Below, piece by piece: positions 53,570 to 61,294 of a stretch of DNA of 64,000 nt. The translations under genes were made by a program, and so were the position numbers. Origin of the DNA: Shimia sp051201625 (GTDB taxonomy: Bacteria; Pseudomonadota; Alphaproteobacteria; Rhodobacterales; Rhodobacteraceae). The stretch covers positions 620,001 through 684,000 of the forward strand of contig NZ_CP179203.1 in NCBI RefSeq assembly GCF_051201625.1, read 5' to 3'. Position 1 is the stretch's first letter, and each line of letters starts with the position of its first letter. The notes beneath the pieces were generated by a model that was given only the letters and a program-made list of their open reading frames with translations, was not told the origin of the DNA and did not search any database.

Positions 53570-54286
53570 ATGCAGGGGTGGGGAAAGTTATTGGGAGCCG
53601 CCGCTGCTGTCTGGATGACCACAACGCTCAGCGGTGCGGCCTATGCGCAGAATGCAGACGTCAAATCGGGCGCGGAGGTGTTTACGAAATGCAAGGGCTG
53701 TCATCAGGTCGGCAATGGCGCGCAGCATCGTATTGGGCCGCATCTGAATGGCCTTTTCGGGCGTCAGGCGGCATCGTATGACGATTTCAGCTACTCCAAG
53801 AGCTTCCGGCGCGCCGGGGCAGGGGGGCTGGAATGGCATGCCGATACGCTGGATGCGTTTCTGGAGAACCCAAGGTCGTTGGCCAGCCGCACGCGGATGA
53901 GCTTCCGGGGGTTGAAAAAGGCACAAGACCGAGCCAATCTGATCGCCTATTTGCGACAGTTCTCTGACGATCCGGCCGATATACCCGAGGCTGATCCTAC
54001 CGCGCAGGGCAGTGATCACAATGTTGCCCAGGCCATTCTCACGCTGAAAGGCGATCCGGAATATGGCCAATACCTCAGCGGTGAATGCACCACCTGCCAT
54101 CTGGCCGACGGCACAGACAATGGCATCCCGTCTATTGTGTTGTGGCCGCAGGATGATTTCGTCGTGGCGATGCACGCCTACAAATCCAAAAAACGCATCC
54201 ATCCGGTCATGCAGATGATCGCAGGGCGGCTGGGAGATGAAGAGATCGCCGGGTTGGCCGCCTATTTCGCAACGTTGGAAGAGTAA
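53570..54286 (+). CDS. soxE: Diheme c-type cytochrome SoxE
   Basis: A periplasmic cytochrome of 238 residues with a Sec signal peptide (cleavage after AYA, about residue 26) and two heme sites, CKGCH (about 41-45) and CTTCH (about 173-177). The first half is a class I cytochrome c similar to the SoxD C-terminal domain. The ATG at 53570 is one base after soxD; a GTG at 53555 would overlap soxD. It is thought to form a flavocytochrome with SoxF and pass electrons to the chain. Confidence 0.88.
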   Translation: MQGWGKLLGAAAAVWMTTTLSGAAYAQNADVKSGAEVFTKCKGCHQVGNGAQHRIGPHLNGLFGRQAASYDDFSYSKSFRRAGAGGLEWHADTLDAFLENPRSLASRTRMSFRGLKKAQDRANLIAYLRQFSDDPADIPEADPTAQGSDHNVAQAILTLKGDPEYGQYLSGECTTCHLADGTDNGIPSIVLWPQDDFVVAMHAYKSKKRIHPVMQMIAGRLGDEEIAGLAAYFATLEE

Positions 54287-54306
54287 TGTAAAAGGGAGGA
54301 AACGAA

Positions 54307-55563
54307 ATGACTTTAAACAGACGTAGATTCTTAGGAGCCGCCGCTGCAGCTGCATCTTTGTCGGCACCGATGGTGAGAGCCATGAGCAAACCACGTGTCG
54401 TTGTGGTTGGAGGTGGTGCCGGTGGCGCCACAGCCGCGCGTTATATCGCCAAGGACAGCAAAGGTGCGATCGATGTGACGTTGATCGAACCGACGCGCAA
54501 ATATTACACCTGTTTCTTTTCAAATCTGTATCTGGGTGGTTTCAAGCAGATGGAAGACATCGGCCACAGCTATGGCGGGCTGGCTGCCGGCGGTGTAAAC
54601 GTGGTGCATGATTGGGCCATCGGCGTGGATCGCGATGCTAAAACCGTGTCCTTGGCTGGGGGGGCAGCATTGTCCTATGACAAGCTTATCCTGAGCCCGG
54701 GCATCGACTTTGTTGATGGCGCGGTGGCTGGCTGGGATGTGACATCACAGAATGCCATGCCACATGCCTATAAAGCGGGGTCGCAGTCTGAATTACTCAA
54801 GGCGCAGTTGCAGGCGATGCCGGAGGGTGGCGTGTTTGCAATGGTTGCCCCACCCAACCCCTATCGGTGTCCGCCCGGACCATATGAGCGGGTCTCGATG
54901 GTGGCACATTTCCTGAAGCAGAACAATCCAACCGCAAAGATCATTGTGGCGGATCCGAAACCAAAGTTCTCGAAAATGGGCCTTTTTCAAGAGGGCTGGG
55001 CCAACCATTACGAAGGTATGGTCGACTGGATCGGTGAGGAGTTTGGCGGCGGCAATGTGTCGGTGGATCCCGCTGCAATGACCGTGACGATAGATGGCGA
55101 AGAAACCAAGGTTGATGTCTGCAATGTGATCCCGGCCATGAAGGCTGGCCGCATTGCCGAACTGGCTGGAGTGACTGACGGCAACTGGGCGCCTGTGAAT
55201 GCGGCGGATATGTCAGCCAAAGCGGATGGCGATATCCATGTTCTGGGTGACGCAAGCCAGCAGGGTGATATGCCGAAGTCCGGGTTTTCAGCCAATTCGC
55301 AGGCGAAAGTTTGTGCCAATGCCGTGCGCGGTGCGCTGACCGGTTCCAAAGTGTTCCCAGCGAAATTTTCCAACACTTGCTGGTCACTGATCGCGCCGAA
55401 CGATGGTGTAAAAGTGGGAGCCACCTATGAGGCCACACCCGAGAAAATCGCCAAGATCGACGGTTTCATCAGCAAGACCGGCGAGAGCGCTGATGTGCGT
55501 AAAGCCACCTATATAGAAAGCGAAGGCTGGTACACTGGAATCACCACCGACATGATGGGCTGA
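54307..55563 (+). CDS. soxF: Sulfide dehydrogenase flavoprotein SoxF
   Basis: A flavocytochrome c-sulfide dehydrogenase flavoprotein (418 residues) with sulfide-oxidising activity in Paracoccus. A Tat signal NRRRFLGAA starts the precursor. The FAD dinucleotide fold is VVVVGGGAGGATAARYIA (about residues 31-48), with a second flavin contact at HVLGDASQQGDMPKSGFSANSQ. Redox cysteines expected for sulfide turnover are in RKYYTCFFSNLY and KFSNTCWSLI. AGGGAGGAAA precedes the ATG. Confidence 0.94.
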   Translation: MTLNRRRFLGAAAAAASLSAPMVRAMSKPRVVVVGGGAGGATAARYIAKDSKGAIDVTLIEPTRKYYTCFFSNLYLGGFKQMEDIGHSYGGLAAGGVNVVHDWAIGVDRDAKTVSLAGGAALSYDKLILSPGIDFVDGAVAGWDVTSQNAMPHAYKAGSQSELLKAQLQAMPEGGVFAMVAPPNPYRCPPGPYERVSMVAHFLKQNNPTAKIIVADPKPKFSKMGLFQEGWANHYEGMVDWIGEEFGGGNVSVDPAAMTVTIDGEETKVDVCNVIPAMKAGRIAELAGVTDGNWAPVNAADMSAKADGDIHVLGDASQQGDMPKSGFSANSQAKVCANAVRGALTGSKVFPAKFSNTCWSLIAPNDGVKVGATYEATPEKIAKIDGFISKTGESADVRKATYIESEGWYTGITTDMMG

Positions 55564-55572
55564 CACAGCCTT

Positions 55573-55596
55573 GCCTCGCCCGGTTCCGGACGGGGC
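55573..55596 (+). promoter_or_regulatory. GC-rich hairpin after soxF
   Basis: A ten-base-pair stem with one mismatch (55573-55582 with 55587-55596) and GTTC loop, without T run. It may mark the transcript end or limit expression of the DUF302 and hemA genes. Confidence 0.35.
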
Positions 55597-55641
55597 ATCA
55601 AAAGCGCGCGAACGTTGGACAATGAAAGAAGGATTGAGGCC

Positions 55642-56070
55642 ATGAAATCTTTGATCTACGCAGTCTCATTCGCTTGCGCGACGGCCGTTTCGGCTGCGGA
55701 CTCTATCGTAGTGCCATATGACGGCAGTTTCGATGATGCTACCTTCGCGGTCGAAAGTGCGATTGTGGATCGTGGGTTGGTGATCGACTACGTGAGCCAT
55801 GTTGGTGAAATGCTCAACCGAACTGGAGCAGATGTCGGCAGTACGACACAGATTTTCAAAGCGGCGGACATTTTTATCTTCTGCTCGGCAGTGGTGTCGC
55901 GCGAAGTCATGGAAGCGGATCCGATGAATATCGTGCATTGCCCATATGGCATTTTTGTTGCCGAAAATGATGCGGGCGTCATGATTGGCCATCGTGATTA
56001 TCCGGATGGCGCTATGCAAAAAGTCGAAGACCTGCTGATCGGTATCGTGGCTGACGCAACCGAAGGTTAA
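55642..56070 (+). CDS. DUF302 family periplasmic protein
   Basis: A 142-residue protein with a Sec signal peptide (cleavage after SAA near residue 19) and one DUF302 domain. Family features are FAVESAIVDRGLVIDYVSHVGEMLNRTG and FCSAVVSREVMEADPMNIVHCPYGIFVAE, here given in shorter parts: VSHVGEMLNRT, FIFCSAVVS, MEADPMNIVHCPYGIFV. The ATG at 55642 has ATTGAGG upstream. DUF302 proteins occur near sulfur oxidation genes in several bacteria; their function is not established. Twelve bases separate it from hemA. Confidence 0.85.
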   Translation: MKSLIYAVSFACATAVSAADSIVVPYDGSFDDATFAVESAIVDRGLVIDYVSHVGEMLNRTGADVGSTTQIFKAADIFIFCSAVVSREVMEADPMNIVHCPYGIFVAENDAGVMIGHRDYPDGAMQKVEDLLIGIVADATEG

Positions 56071-56082
56071 GGGGTAAAACCA

Positions 56083-57300
56083 TTGGATTATCAGGCGTTT
56101 TTCCAAAAGCAGCTGCGCGCTTTGCGTGACGATGGCAATTATCGTGTGTTTGTCGAGTTGGAGCGTAAATGCGGAGGCTTTCCGCAGGCACGGCGCGCCA
56201 ATGAAGCTCCCGATGTCGTGATCTGGTGCTCCAACGACTATCTGGGCATGGGCCAGCACCCCAAAGTGCTAGCGGCAATGCAAAGCGCCTTGACGCGATG
56301 CGGTGCCGGTGCCGGTGGCACCCGCAATATTTCTGGAACAACGCTGGAGCATATTGGCCTGGAAAGGTCGTTGGCGGATTTGCACGGCAAGGATGCCGCC
56401 TTGCTCTTTACCAGCGGCTATGTGTCGAATTGGGCGACACTGGGTACGCTCGGAGCGCGGATTCCCGGTCTGGTGATCCTGTCGGATGCGCTGAATCATG
56501 CATCGATGATTGAAGGTATCCGCCACTCTGGGGCCCGGAAAGTCATTTGGAACCATAATGATCTCGCCGACCTGGAGACGAAGCTGGCAGCGATCCCGGC
56601 AGATCAGCCCAAGCTCATTGCCTTTGAGAGCGTCTATTCTATGGATGGCGACATCGCGCCCATTGCGGACATCTGCGACCTCGCAGAGCGCTACGGAGCA
56701 ATGACCTATCTGGATGAGGTGCATGCGGTCGGCCTTTATGGCCGGTGCGGCGGCGGGATCTCAGAGCAGGAAGGTATTGCCGACCGGCTGACAGTGATCG
56801 AAGGCACATTGGGCAAGGCCTACGGCGTCGCTGGCGGATATATCGCCGCCTCTGCCGAATTAGTGGACTTCATTCGCTCTTTTGCCAGTGGATTCATCTT
56901 TACCACCGCCCTGCCTCCGGCGGTTGCGGCAGGCGCAAATGCGGCCATCCAGCACCTTAAATCGAGCCAGTCAGAACGCGCAGCACATCAGAGGAATGTG
57001 AGAGAGGTCCGGCGGCGGTTAGACCAGATCGGTCTGCCACATATCGACAATCCTAGTCATATCATTCCGGTGATTGTTGGCGATCCGGTGAAGTGCAAAT
57101 ACATCTCCGACAGGCTGCTTGATGAGCATGGCATCTATATCCAGCCGATCAATTACCCGACGGTGCCCAAAGGCACGGAACGGTTGCGGATCACACCGTC
57201 GCCGGTTCACGGTGCAGCAGATATCGATCATCTGATTGGGGCGCTTGAAACCCTTTGGACAGAATGCGCCTTGGCACGGCAACCACTGGCGGCGCAGTGA
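56083..57300 (+). CDS. hemA: 5-aminolevulinate synthase
   Basis: ALA synthase (405 residues), condensing glycine and succinyl-CoA in the first step of heme synthesis by the alphaproteobacterial route. It starts at TTG with AGGGG seven bases upstream. Key parts are WCSNDYLGMGQHP, GAGGTRNISGTTLEH, the PLP aspartate region TYLDEVHAVGLYG and the Schiff-base lysine in IEGTLGKAYGVAGGY (about residue 246). Its place in the sox unit suggests dedicated heme supply for SoxX, A, D and E. The stop is four bases from the stop of the converging permease gene. Confidence 0.95.
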   Translation: MDYQAFFQKQLRALRDDGNYRVFVELERKCGGFPQARRANEAPDVVIWCSNDYLGMGQHPKVLAAMQSALTRCGAGAGGTRNISGTTLEHIGLERSLADLHGKDAALLFTSGYVSNWATLGTLGARIPGLVILSDALNHASMIEGIRHSGARKVIWNHNDLADLETKLAAIPADQPKLIAFESVYSMDGDIAPIADICDLAERYGAMTYLDEVHAVGLYGRCGGGISEQEGIADRLTVIEGTLGKAYGVAGGYIAASAELVDFIRSFASGFIFTTALPPAVAAGANAAIQHLKSSQSERAAHQRNVREVRRRLDQIGLPHIDNPSHIIPVIVGDPVKCKYISDRLLDEHGIYIQPINYPTVPKGTERLRITPSPVHGAADIDHLIGALETLWTECALARQPLAAQ

Positions 57301-57304
57301 TATT

Positions 57305-58345
57305 TCAGCCAGCCCATCGCGAAATCGTTTGAAGGCCAACCGCCCCGGCCCACATGGAAAAGACGGCGACCCAGGCTGTGAGCGAAAGCACCGACCCACC
57401 TGTCACCCCTGCCCCGACGGCGCAGCCGCCGGCCAACATCGCGCCAAACCCCATCAATATGCCGCCCAACAGGTATCTTTCCATTGGCGTGCCCGGATCA
57501 AACCGCTGAATACGGGCTTCTTTCCGGATCAGGGCAATACTCAGCGCACCGATAAATACTCCAGGCACCAGCCCGGTGCCAAAGTCGCGAGTGAGTGTGG
57601 GTGTGTTGATCAGCGCCATCAATGTGTCTGTTGACGGGCCGGTAAATGTCACCGATTGAACGCTGACAACCTCAAACGAGTGTTGTGTCAGGAGATAGGT
57701 CAGCATCCAGCCCAGCCAGACAGCCCCGCCGACAACCGCCGCCGAGAGGATTTCAGAAATTTTGAGCCGATGATAGCGGCCAAACATCAGCGCGGCACTC
57801 AAACCCAGCGCGGTGACAGTGATCACGATGCCGCGCGGGATCGACAGGATCTCGGAAACTTCGCGCAGATCGCCTGGGATGGTCCAGAGCGATACCAGAC
57901 TTTCCCGCACCGGTGACAGAGCGCCACGCAGGGTCGCCTGAGCGGTGAGGGTCAGAACCAGCCCGGTGACAATGGCGCGCAGATTGCCGGACGCAGACAG
58001 TACCAGCAGGCGGCTGGCGCAGCCGCGTGCAAGGATCATGCCCACGCCAAACATTAGCCCGCCGATGATCGCCCCCGACAGGCTTCCGGCACCGGCAAGT
58101 TGGCGGCTTTCACTAACGTCCAAAGCATTCGTGAAAATAGACGTCTGGACAACAAGCAGGGCGGTGAGGAAGGCAATCAACCAAATGGCAAGATTTGGTC
58201 CCGCGCGGCCGCTGGCCACTTCCGCCGTGGCGGCGCGCAGGCAAAATCGGGAATGATAGGCGCTGGCGCCAAATATCACGCCTGTGATCAGTCCAATAAC
58301 CAATAGCAAGGCAGGCTCGCCATTTTGGTCAATCAGGGCTTCCAT
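57305..58345 (-). CDS. YeeE/YedE-family permease (second copy)
   Basis: A second sulfur-transport family membrane protein (346 residues) with about nine to ten helices. The family cysteine motifs are HSRFCLRAATAEVASG (near residue 34), ILARGCASRLLVLSASGNLRA (near 109) and AGGCAVGAGVTGGSVLS (near 323). It differs clearly from the SoxT-like copy at 43971-45026, so it is not a recent duplicate. It is convergent with hemA and is downstream of the SoxH-like gene on the same strand with 42 bases between, so it probably shares that transcript. The transported species is likely thiosulfate or another sulfur compound. Confidence 0.87.
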   Translation of the reverse strand: MEALIDQNGEPALLLVIGLITGVIFGASAYHSRFCLRAATAEVASGRAGPNLAIWLIAFLTALLVVQTSIFTNALDVSESRQLAGAGSLSGAIIGGLMFGVGMILARGCASRLLVLSASGNLRAIVTGLVLTLTAQATLRGALSPVRESLVSLWTIPGDLREVSEILSIPRGIVITVTALGLSAALMFGRYHRLKISEILSAAVVGGAVWLGWMLTYLLTQHSFEVVSVQSVTFTGPSTDTLMALINTPTLTRDFGTGLVPGVFIGALSIALIRKEARIQRFDPGTPMERYLLGGILMGFGAMLAGGCAVGAGVTGGSVLSLTAWVAVFSMWAGAVGLQTISRWAG

Positions 58346-58387
58346 AACATCCTACCAGCTCTCGCGCGTTTCCAATAGGGGCGGCGG

Positions 58388-59347
58388 TTATTCGAATTCC
58401 ATTTGTTCGTAAACACGTCCGGCATTTTTGGTGGCCAGTTCTTCAAACGTATCCAACGATGCATAGGGAGACTGGTCAACATAATAGGCGTCCGCCAGAT
58501 CACCGCCTGCATCCAGATGGGCACCGATCTTGCCACGCAGGTAAACCAGATAGTCTCTGGTATAGCGGCGGACCTGATCCATATTGGTCGGATGGCCGTG
58601 GCCTGGGATGACATAAGTTGCGTTCAGCGGCTCAAATGCGTTGTCCCATGTCTCAAGCCAGCCAGCCGTCATCGTGTTTTCGAAAATAGGCAGCATGCGC
58701 TCGTGAAAGGCCATATCTCCGGCGATTACCATACTTTGCTGTGGCAGCCAGACAGAGATATCGCCGGGGCTATGGGCAGGACCGAGATACAAGACCTCAA
58801 TACGTGTTTGCCCCATTTCGATAATTTTGCGGTCTGAAAAGGTTTCCGTCGGACTTGTCAGTGTGGTCCCTTCGGACTTTTCGCGGTTGTACCGCTTCAT
58901 ACTTTCGAGAATTTGAGGGCCGTATTCCTCAAATTCATGCGCGGCATCTTCATGGGCTAGTATCGTAACACCCTGCTCGGCCCAATAGGCATTGCCCAGC
59001 ATGGCATGCCCCTGACCATTTTCGTTGATGATGAGGCGTACCGGTTGATTGGTGACGCTCCCAATTTCCTCGTGTAAAGCCTTAGCGAGAACGTAGGCTG
59101 CGCCACCATTTATAACAACCACACCTTCGTCAGTAACAATGAAGCTCAGGTTGTTGTTGTGGCCAGAATTTTCATAGGTTGGCGGAGCGGTTGCCCCGAT
59201 CGCAGCCCATACGTTGGGAATTACTTCGACCGGTTTGGAATAGAGTGGCGAACCCGGATATTGATCAGCAATTTCTTCACTCGCAAACACGGTGTTAGCT
59301 AAAGTAACTAATGCCAGCAGACCGGCTCGTTTGGCTAAGCATATCAT
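58388..59347 (-). CDS. soxH: SoxH-like metallo-beta-lactamase-fold protein
   Basis: A periplasmic MBL-fold protein (319 residues) with a Sec signal peptide (cleavage after VFA near 22), of the size of Paracoccus SoxH. The first metal motif HxHxDH is degenerate: the aligned segment reads INENGQGHAMLGN (His114 kept, the other ligands lost). Other ligand positions are kept: His192 in GPAHSPGD, Asp211 in VIAGDMAFHE and His250 in IPGHGHP. One metal site may remain. Function of SoxH is unknown, and it is dispensable in Paracoccus. The ATG overlaps the stop of the SoxG-like gene. Confidence 0.8.
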   Translation of the reverse strand: MICLAKRAGLLALVTLANTVFASEEIADQYPGSPLYSKPVEVIPNVWAAIGATAPPTYENSGHNNNLSFIVTDEGVVVINGGAAYVLAKALHEEIGSVTNQPVRLIINENGQGHAMLGNAYWAEQGVTILAHEDAAHEFEEYGPQILESMKRYNREKSEGTTLTSPTETFSDRKIIEMGQTRIEVLYLGPAHSPGDISVWLPQQSMVIAGDMAFHERMLPIFENTMTAGWLETWDNAFEPLNATYVIPGHGHPTNMDQVRRYTRDYLVYLRGKIGAHLDAGGDLADAYYVDQSPYASLDTFEELATKNAGRVYEQMEFE

Positions 59348-60267
59348 GCTTGCTCCCCCAGAAAACGATATCCGTTTGCTGTTTGGTCCACTACGCCAAT
59401 ACCTGTGCCAGGGAAGTGAAATCCCACAACGGAGAGTTTATCTGTTATAATACGATCGAAAAGCTCACGCCGGGTTTTCAGGCCTTTTTGGGGTTCCTGG
59501 TCGGATCCGCTGGGCCATTCTGGGCGCTCAAAGGCAAGGTGATGATTCACGATTGCGTCACCGATAATCAGGCTTGCTTGAGTGCCAGAGCGCACCTCAA
59601 AGCTCATATGACCTGGAGTGTGCCCCTCCGTTGCGATCGCAGATACGCCGCTGACCACCTCTTCGCCGTCGTTAAACCGTTCGAATATGTCTTCCATCAT
59701 TTCCAAGCGCCGTCGTGCACCAGCGGCAAAAATCTTCCGCTGTTGACCGATCGTGTTAATTGTCTCGGGGTTCCACCAATAGTCCCATTCTCGCCGCCCC
59801 ATCATGTGAACTGCATTAGCAAAGACTGGGTCGTCGAAGTCATCCAATAGTCCCCAAATATGGTCTGGGTGGGCATGGGTGATCAATACATGCGTCACGT
59901 CTTCTGGGGCGACGTTGATTGAGGCGAGACTATCTATAATGTTACCAGCCGTCGGCATAAAATCAGGACCTGCTCCGACGTCGAATAAAATAGTATTTTT
60001 TCCATCTCGATAGACCGAGATATTGCAGCTTGGCTCAATAGTCTCACCATTTATCCCGTGTGCATTTAAAATTTTGTTAGCTTCTTGTTCCGGTGCTGAG
60101 CCAATGGCAAAGCTCTTTGGCAACACCAGGTGCCCGTCACTCACAGTGCTAAGGGTTCCTTTGCCAATTGCAAGTTCGGCTACGGATCTTGACGAAAGGA
60201 GAGCGAGTGCTGCTGTTCCCGAAGTCTGTTGAAGAAATCGCCGACGCGAAATAGCACGCATATCCAT
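59344..60267 (-). CDS. MBL-fold metallohydrolase with Tat signal, SoxG-like
   Basis: A zinc hydrolase of the metallo-beta-lactamase fold (about 307 residues) exported by Tat (SRRRFLQQTSG). It has the full metal set: THAHPDHIWG, EGHTPGHMSF, IIGDAIVNHH and a C-terminal GFHFPGTG. In-frame starts are TTG at 60276 and ATGs at 60267 and 60261; I take 60267, just behind GGGG. By position and size it corresponds to SoxG of Paracoccus, but the assignment is tentative. It heads the minus-strand unit with the SoxH-like and permease genes. Confidence 0.8.
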   Translation of the reverse strand: MDMRAISRRRFLQQTSGTAALALLSSRSVAELAIGKGTLSTVSDGHLVLPKSFAIGSAPEQEANKILNAHGINGETIEPSCNISVYRDGKNTILFDVGAGPDFMPTAGNIIDSLASINVAPEDVTHVLITHAHPDHIWGLLDDFDDPVFANAVHMMGRREWDYWWNPETINTIGQQRKIFAAGARRRLEMMEDIFERFNDGEEVVSGVSAIATEGHTPGHMSFEVRSGTQASLIIGDAIVNHHLAFERPEWPSGSDQEPQKGLKTRRELFDRIITDKLSVVGFHFPGTGIGVVDQTANGYRFLGEQA

Positions 60268-60276
60268 TATCCCCAA

Positions 60277-60757
60277 AAAATCTAATTACATATCAGAATA
60301 TGTGATTATGTATGTGGAGGGAAGAAAATTCTTCTGGGCGTTTCATTAAATCAGTGATTGAACCTTTTGCAGGATCAAAATGCATACTGTAGCACTAACC
60401 TCCAAAAACGCGGCGCACGAATTAAAATTTTTTGCATCGATACTTCGAGAAAGTATCCGGTGTATGGCAAAAGAGGGCGGAAAGCTGAAACTGGATACTG
60501 GAGTGACTTGATGCAAGCTTAATGTTGCTGGATCAAATGGGAGTGTTTGGCAACTTTCGATACAGAGCACCGAATATGAAAAAAATGATAAACGGTGAAA
60601 AGAAATTTTAAAAATCACAACGCAATCAAATTGACGATCGCGTGAGTATCGCTATTTGAAAATGTGTTACCACGCTTTGCAACAACACAAAAACAGCGTT
60701 CTGAAGGCGAGTAAATCAATTCGCTCCAAAATTATTATGGGATCTGCGCAGGTTTGG
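60277..60757. other. Intergenic region between the sox and ubiUV units
   Basis: About 480 bases of AT-rich DNA with no supported gene. It holds the 3' flank of the DUF2478 gene and the promoter side of the SoxG-like gene. No clear FNR box or terminator was seen. Confidence 0.4.
60282..60301. promoter_or_regulatory. Weak candidate SoxR operator before the SoxG-like gene
   Basis: CTAATTACATATCAGAATAT matches the site before soxB at 13 of 20 bases and keeps AATT-N8-GAAT in place of ATTC-N8-GAAT. It is located 15 bases upstream of the gene. It also contains a short ACATAT/ATATGT dyad extending to the right. Confidence 0.35.
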
Positions 60758-61276
60758 CTAATTGATAGCAATTGGGGTAATCTTGGCCCACCATGCCTTC
60801 AACTTGAGCAGGTCATCAGGAAGAGCTTCAGCCAAACCGCCCGAAAAGCTCAAAAATTCTTTTTCGTTTGTGGCGCTTACGCCAACAAGAACGGGAATTT
60901 CAAGCTCTAATGCGGTGGCGATTGCGCCGCAAAAGCCACGCCCTAAGCATTCTTCTGGCCCAAATTTATTTAGAATAAAAAGGTCCGCATCATCCATCTG
61001 GCGGGCTTCAACCTTTGCAACTGCACTTGTCAGCGCAGCGGCATCCAGCCGACAAGAATTCGAACCATCGCCCAAATCTTGGGTAATCTTGATTATTGGG
61101 CCATGTGGAAGCACGCGGACTTTCATATCACAGCCATTAGTATAATGGCCCTTATAGCTTTGATCCTTGATGATGCCAGATGGTGTCAATCCCTTTGTCA
61201 TTAAGTGCTCTGCAAATTCGGATAACAGGCGATCTATTTCGCCCTTTTTTTGCGATGTAATATATGCAATTTTCAT
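60758..61276 (-). CDS. DUF2478 family protein
   Basis: A 172-residue protein of the DUF2478 family, P-loop-NTPase-like proteins often found near molybdenum or anaerobic genes. Start MKIAYITSQKKGEIDRLL at 61276 has GGAG six bases upstream. Family segments are CRLDAAALTSAVAKVE, ADLFILNKFGPEECLGRGFCGAIA and PVLVGVSATNEKEFLSF. No signal peptide. It is 18 bases after the NnrS-family gene on the same strand and ends the unit. The exact role is unknown. Confidence 0.85.
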   Translation of the reverse strand: MKIAYITSQKKGEIDRLLSEFAEHLMTKGLTPSGIIKDQSYKGHYTNGCDMKVRVLPHGPIIKITQDLGDGSNSCRLDAAALTSAVAKVEARQMDDADLFILNKFGPEECLGRGFCGAIATALELEIPVLVGVSATNEKEFLSFSGGLAEALPDDLLKLKAWWAKITPIAIN

Positions 61277-61294
61277 TCTGTTCTCCAATTTTTT

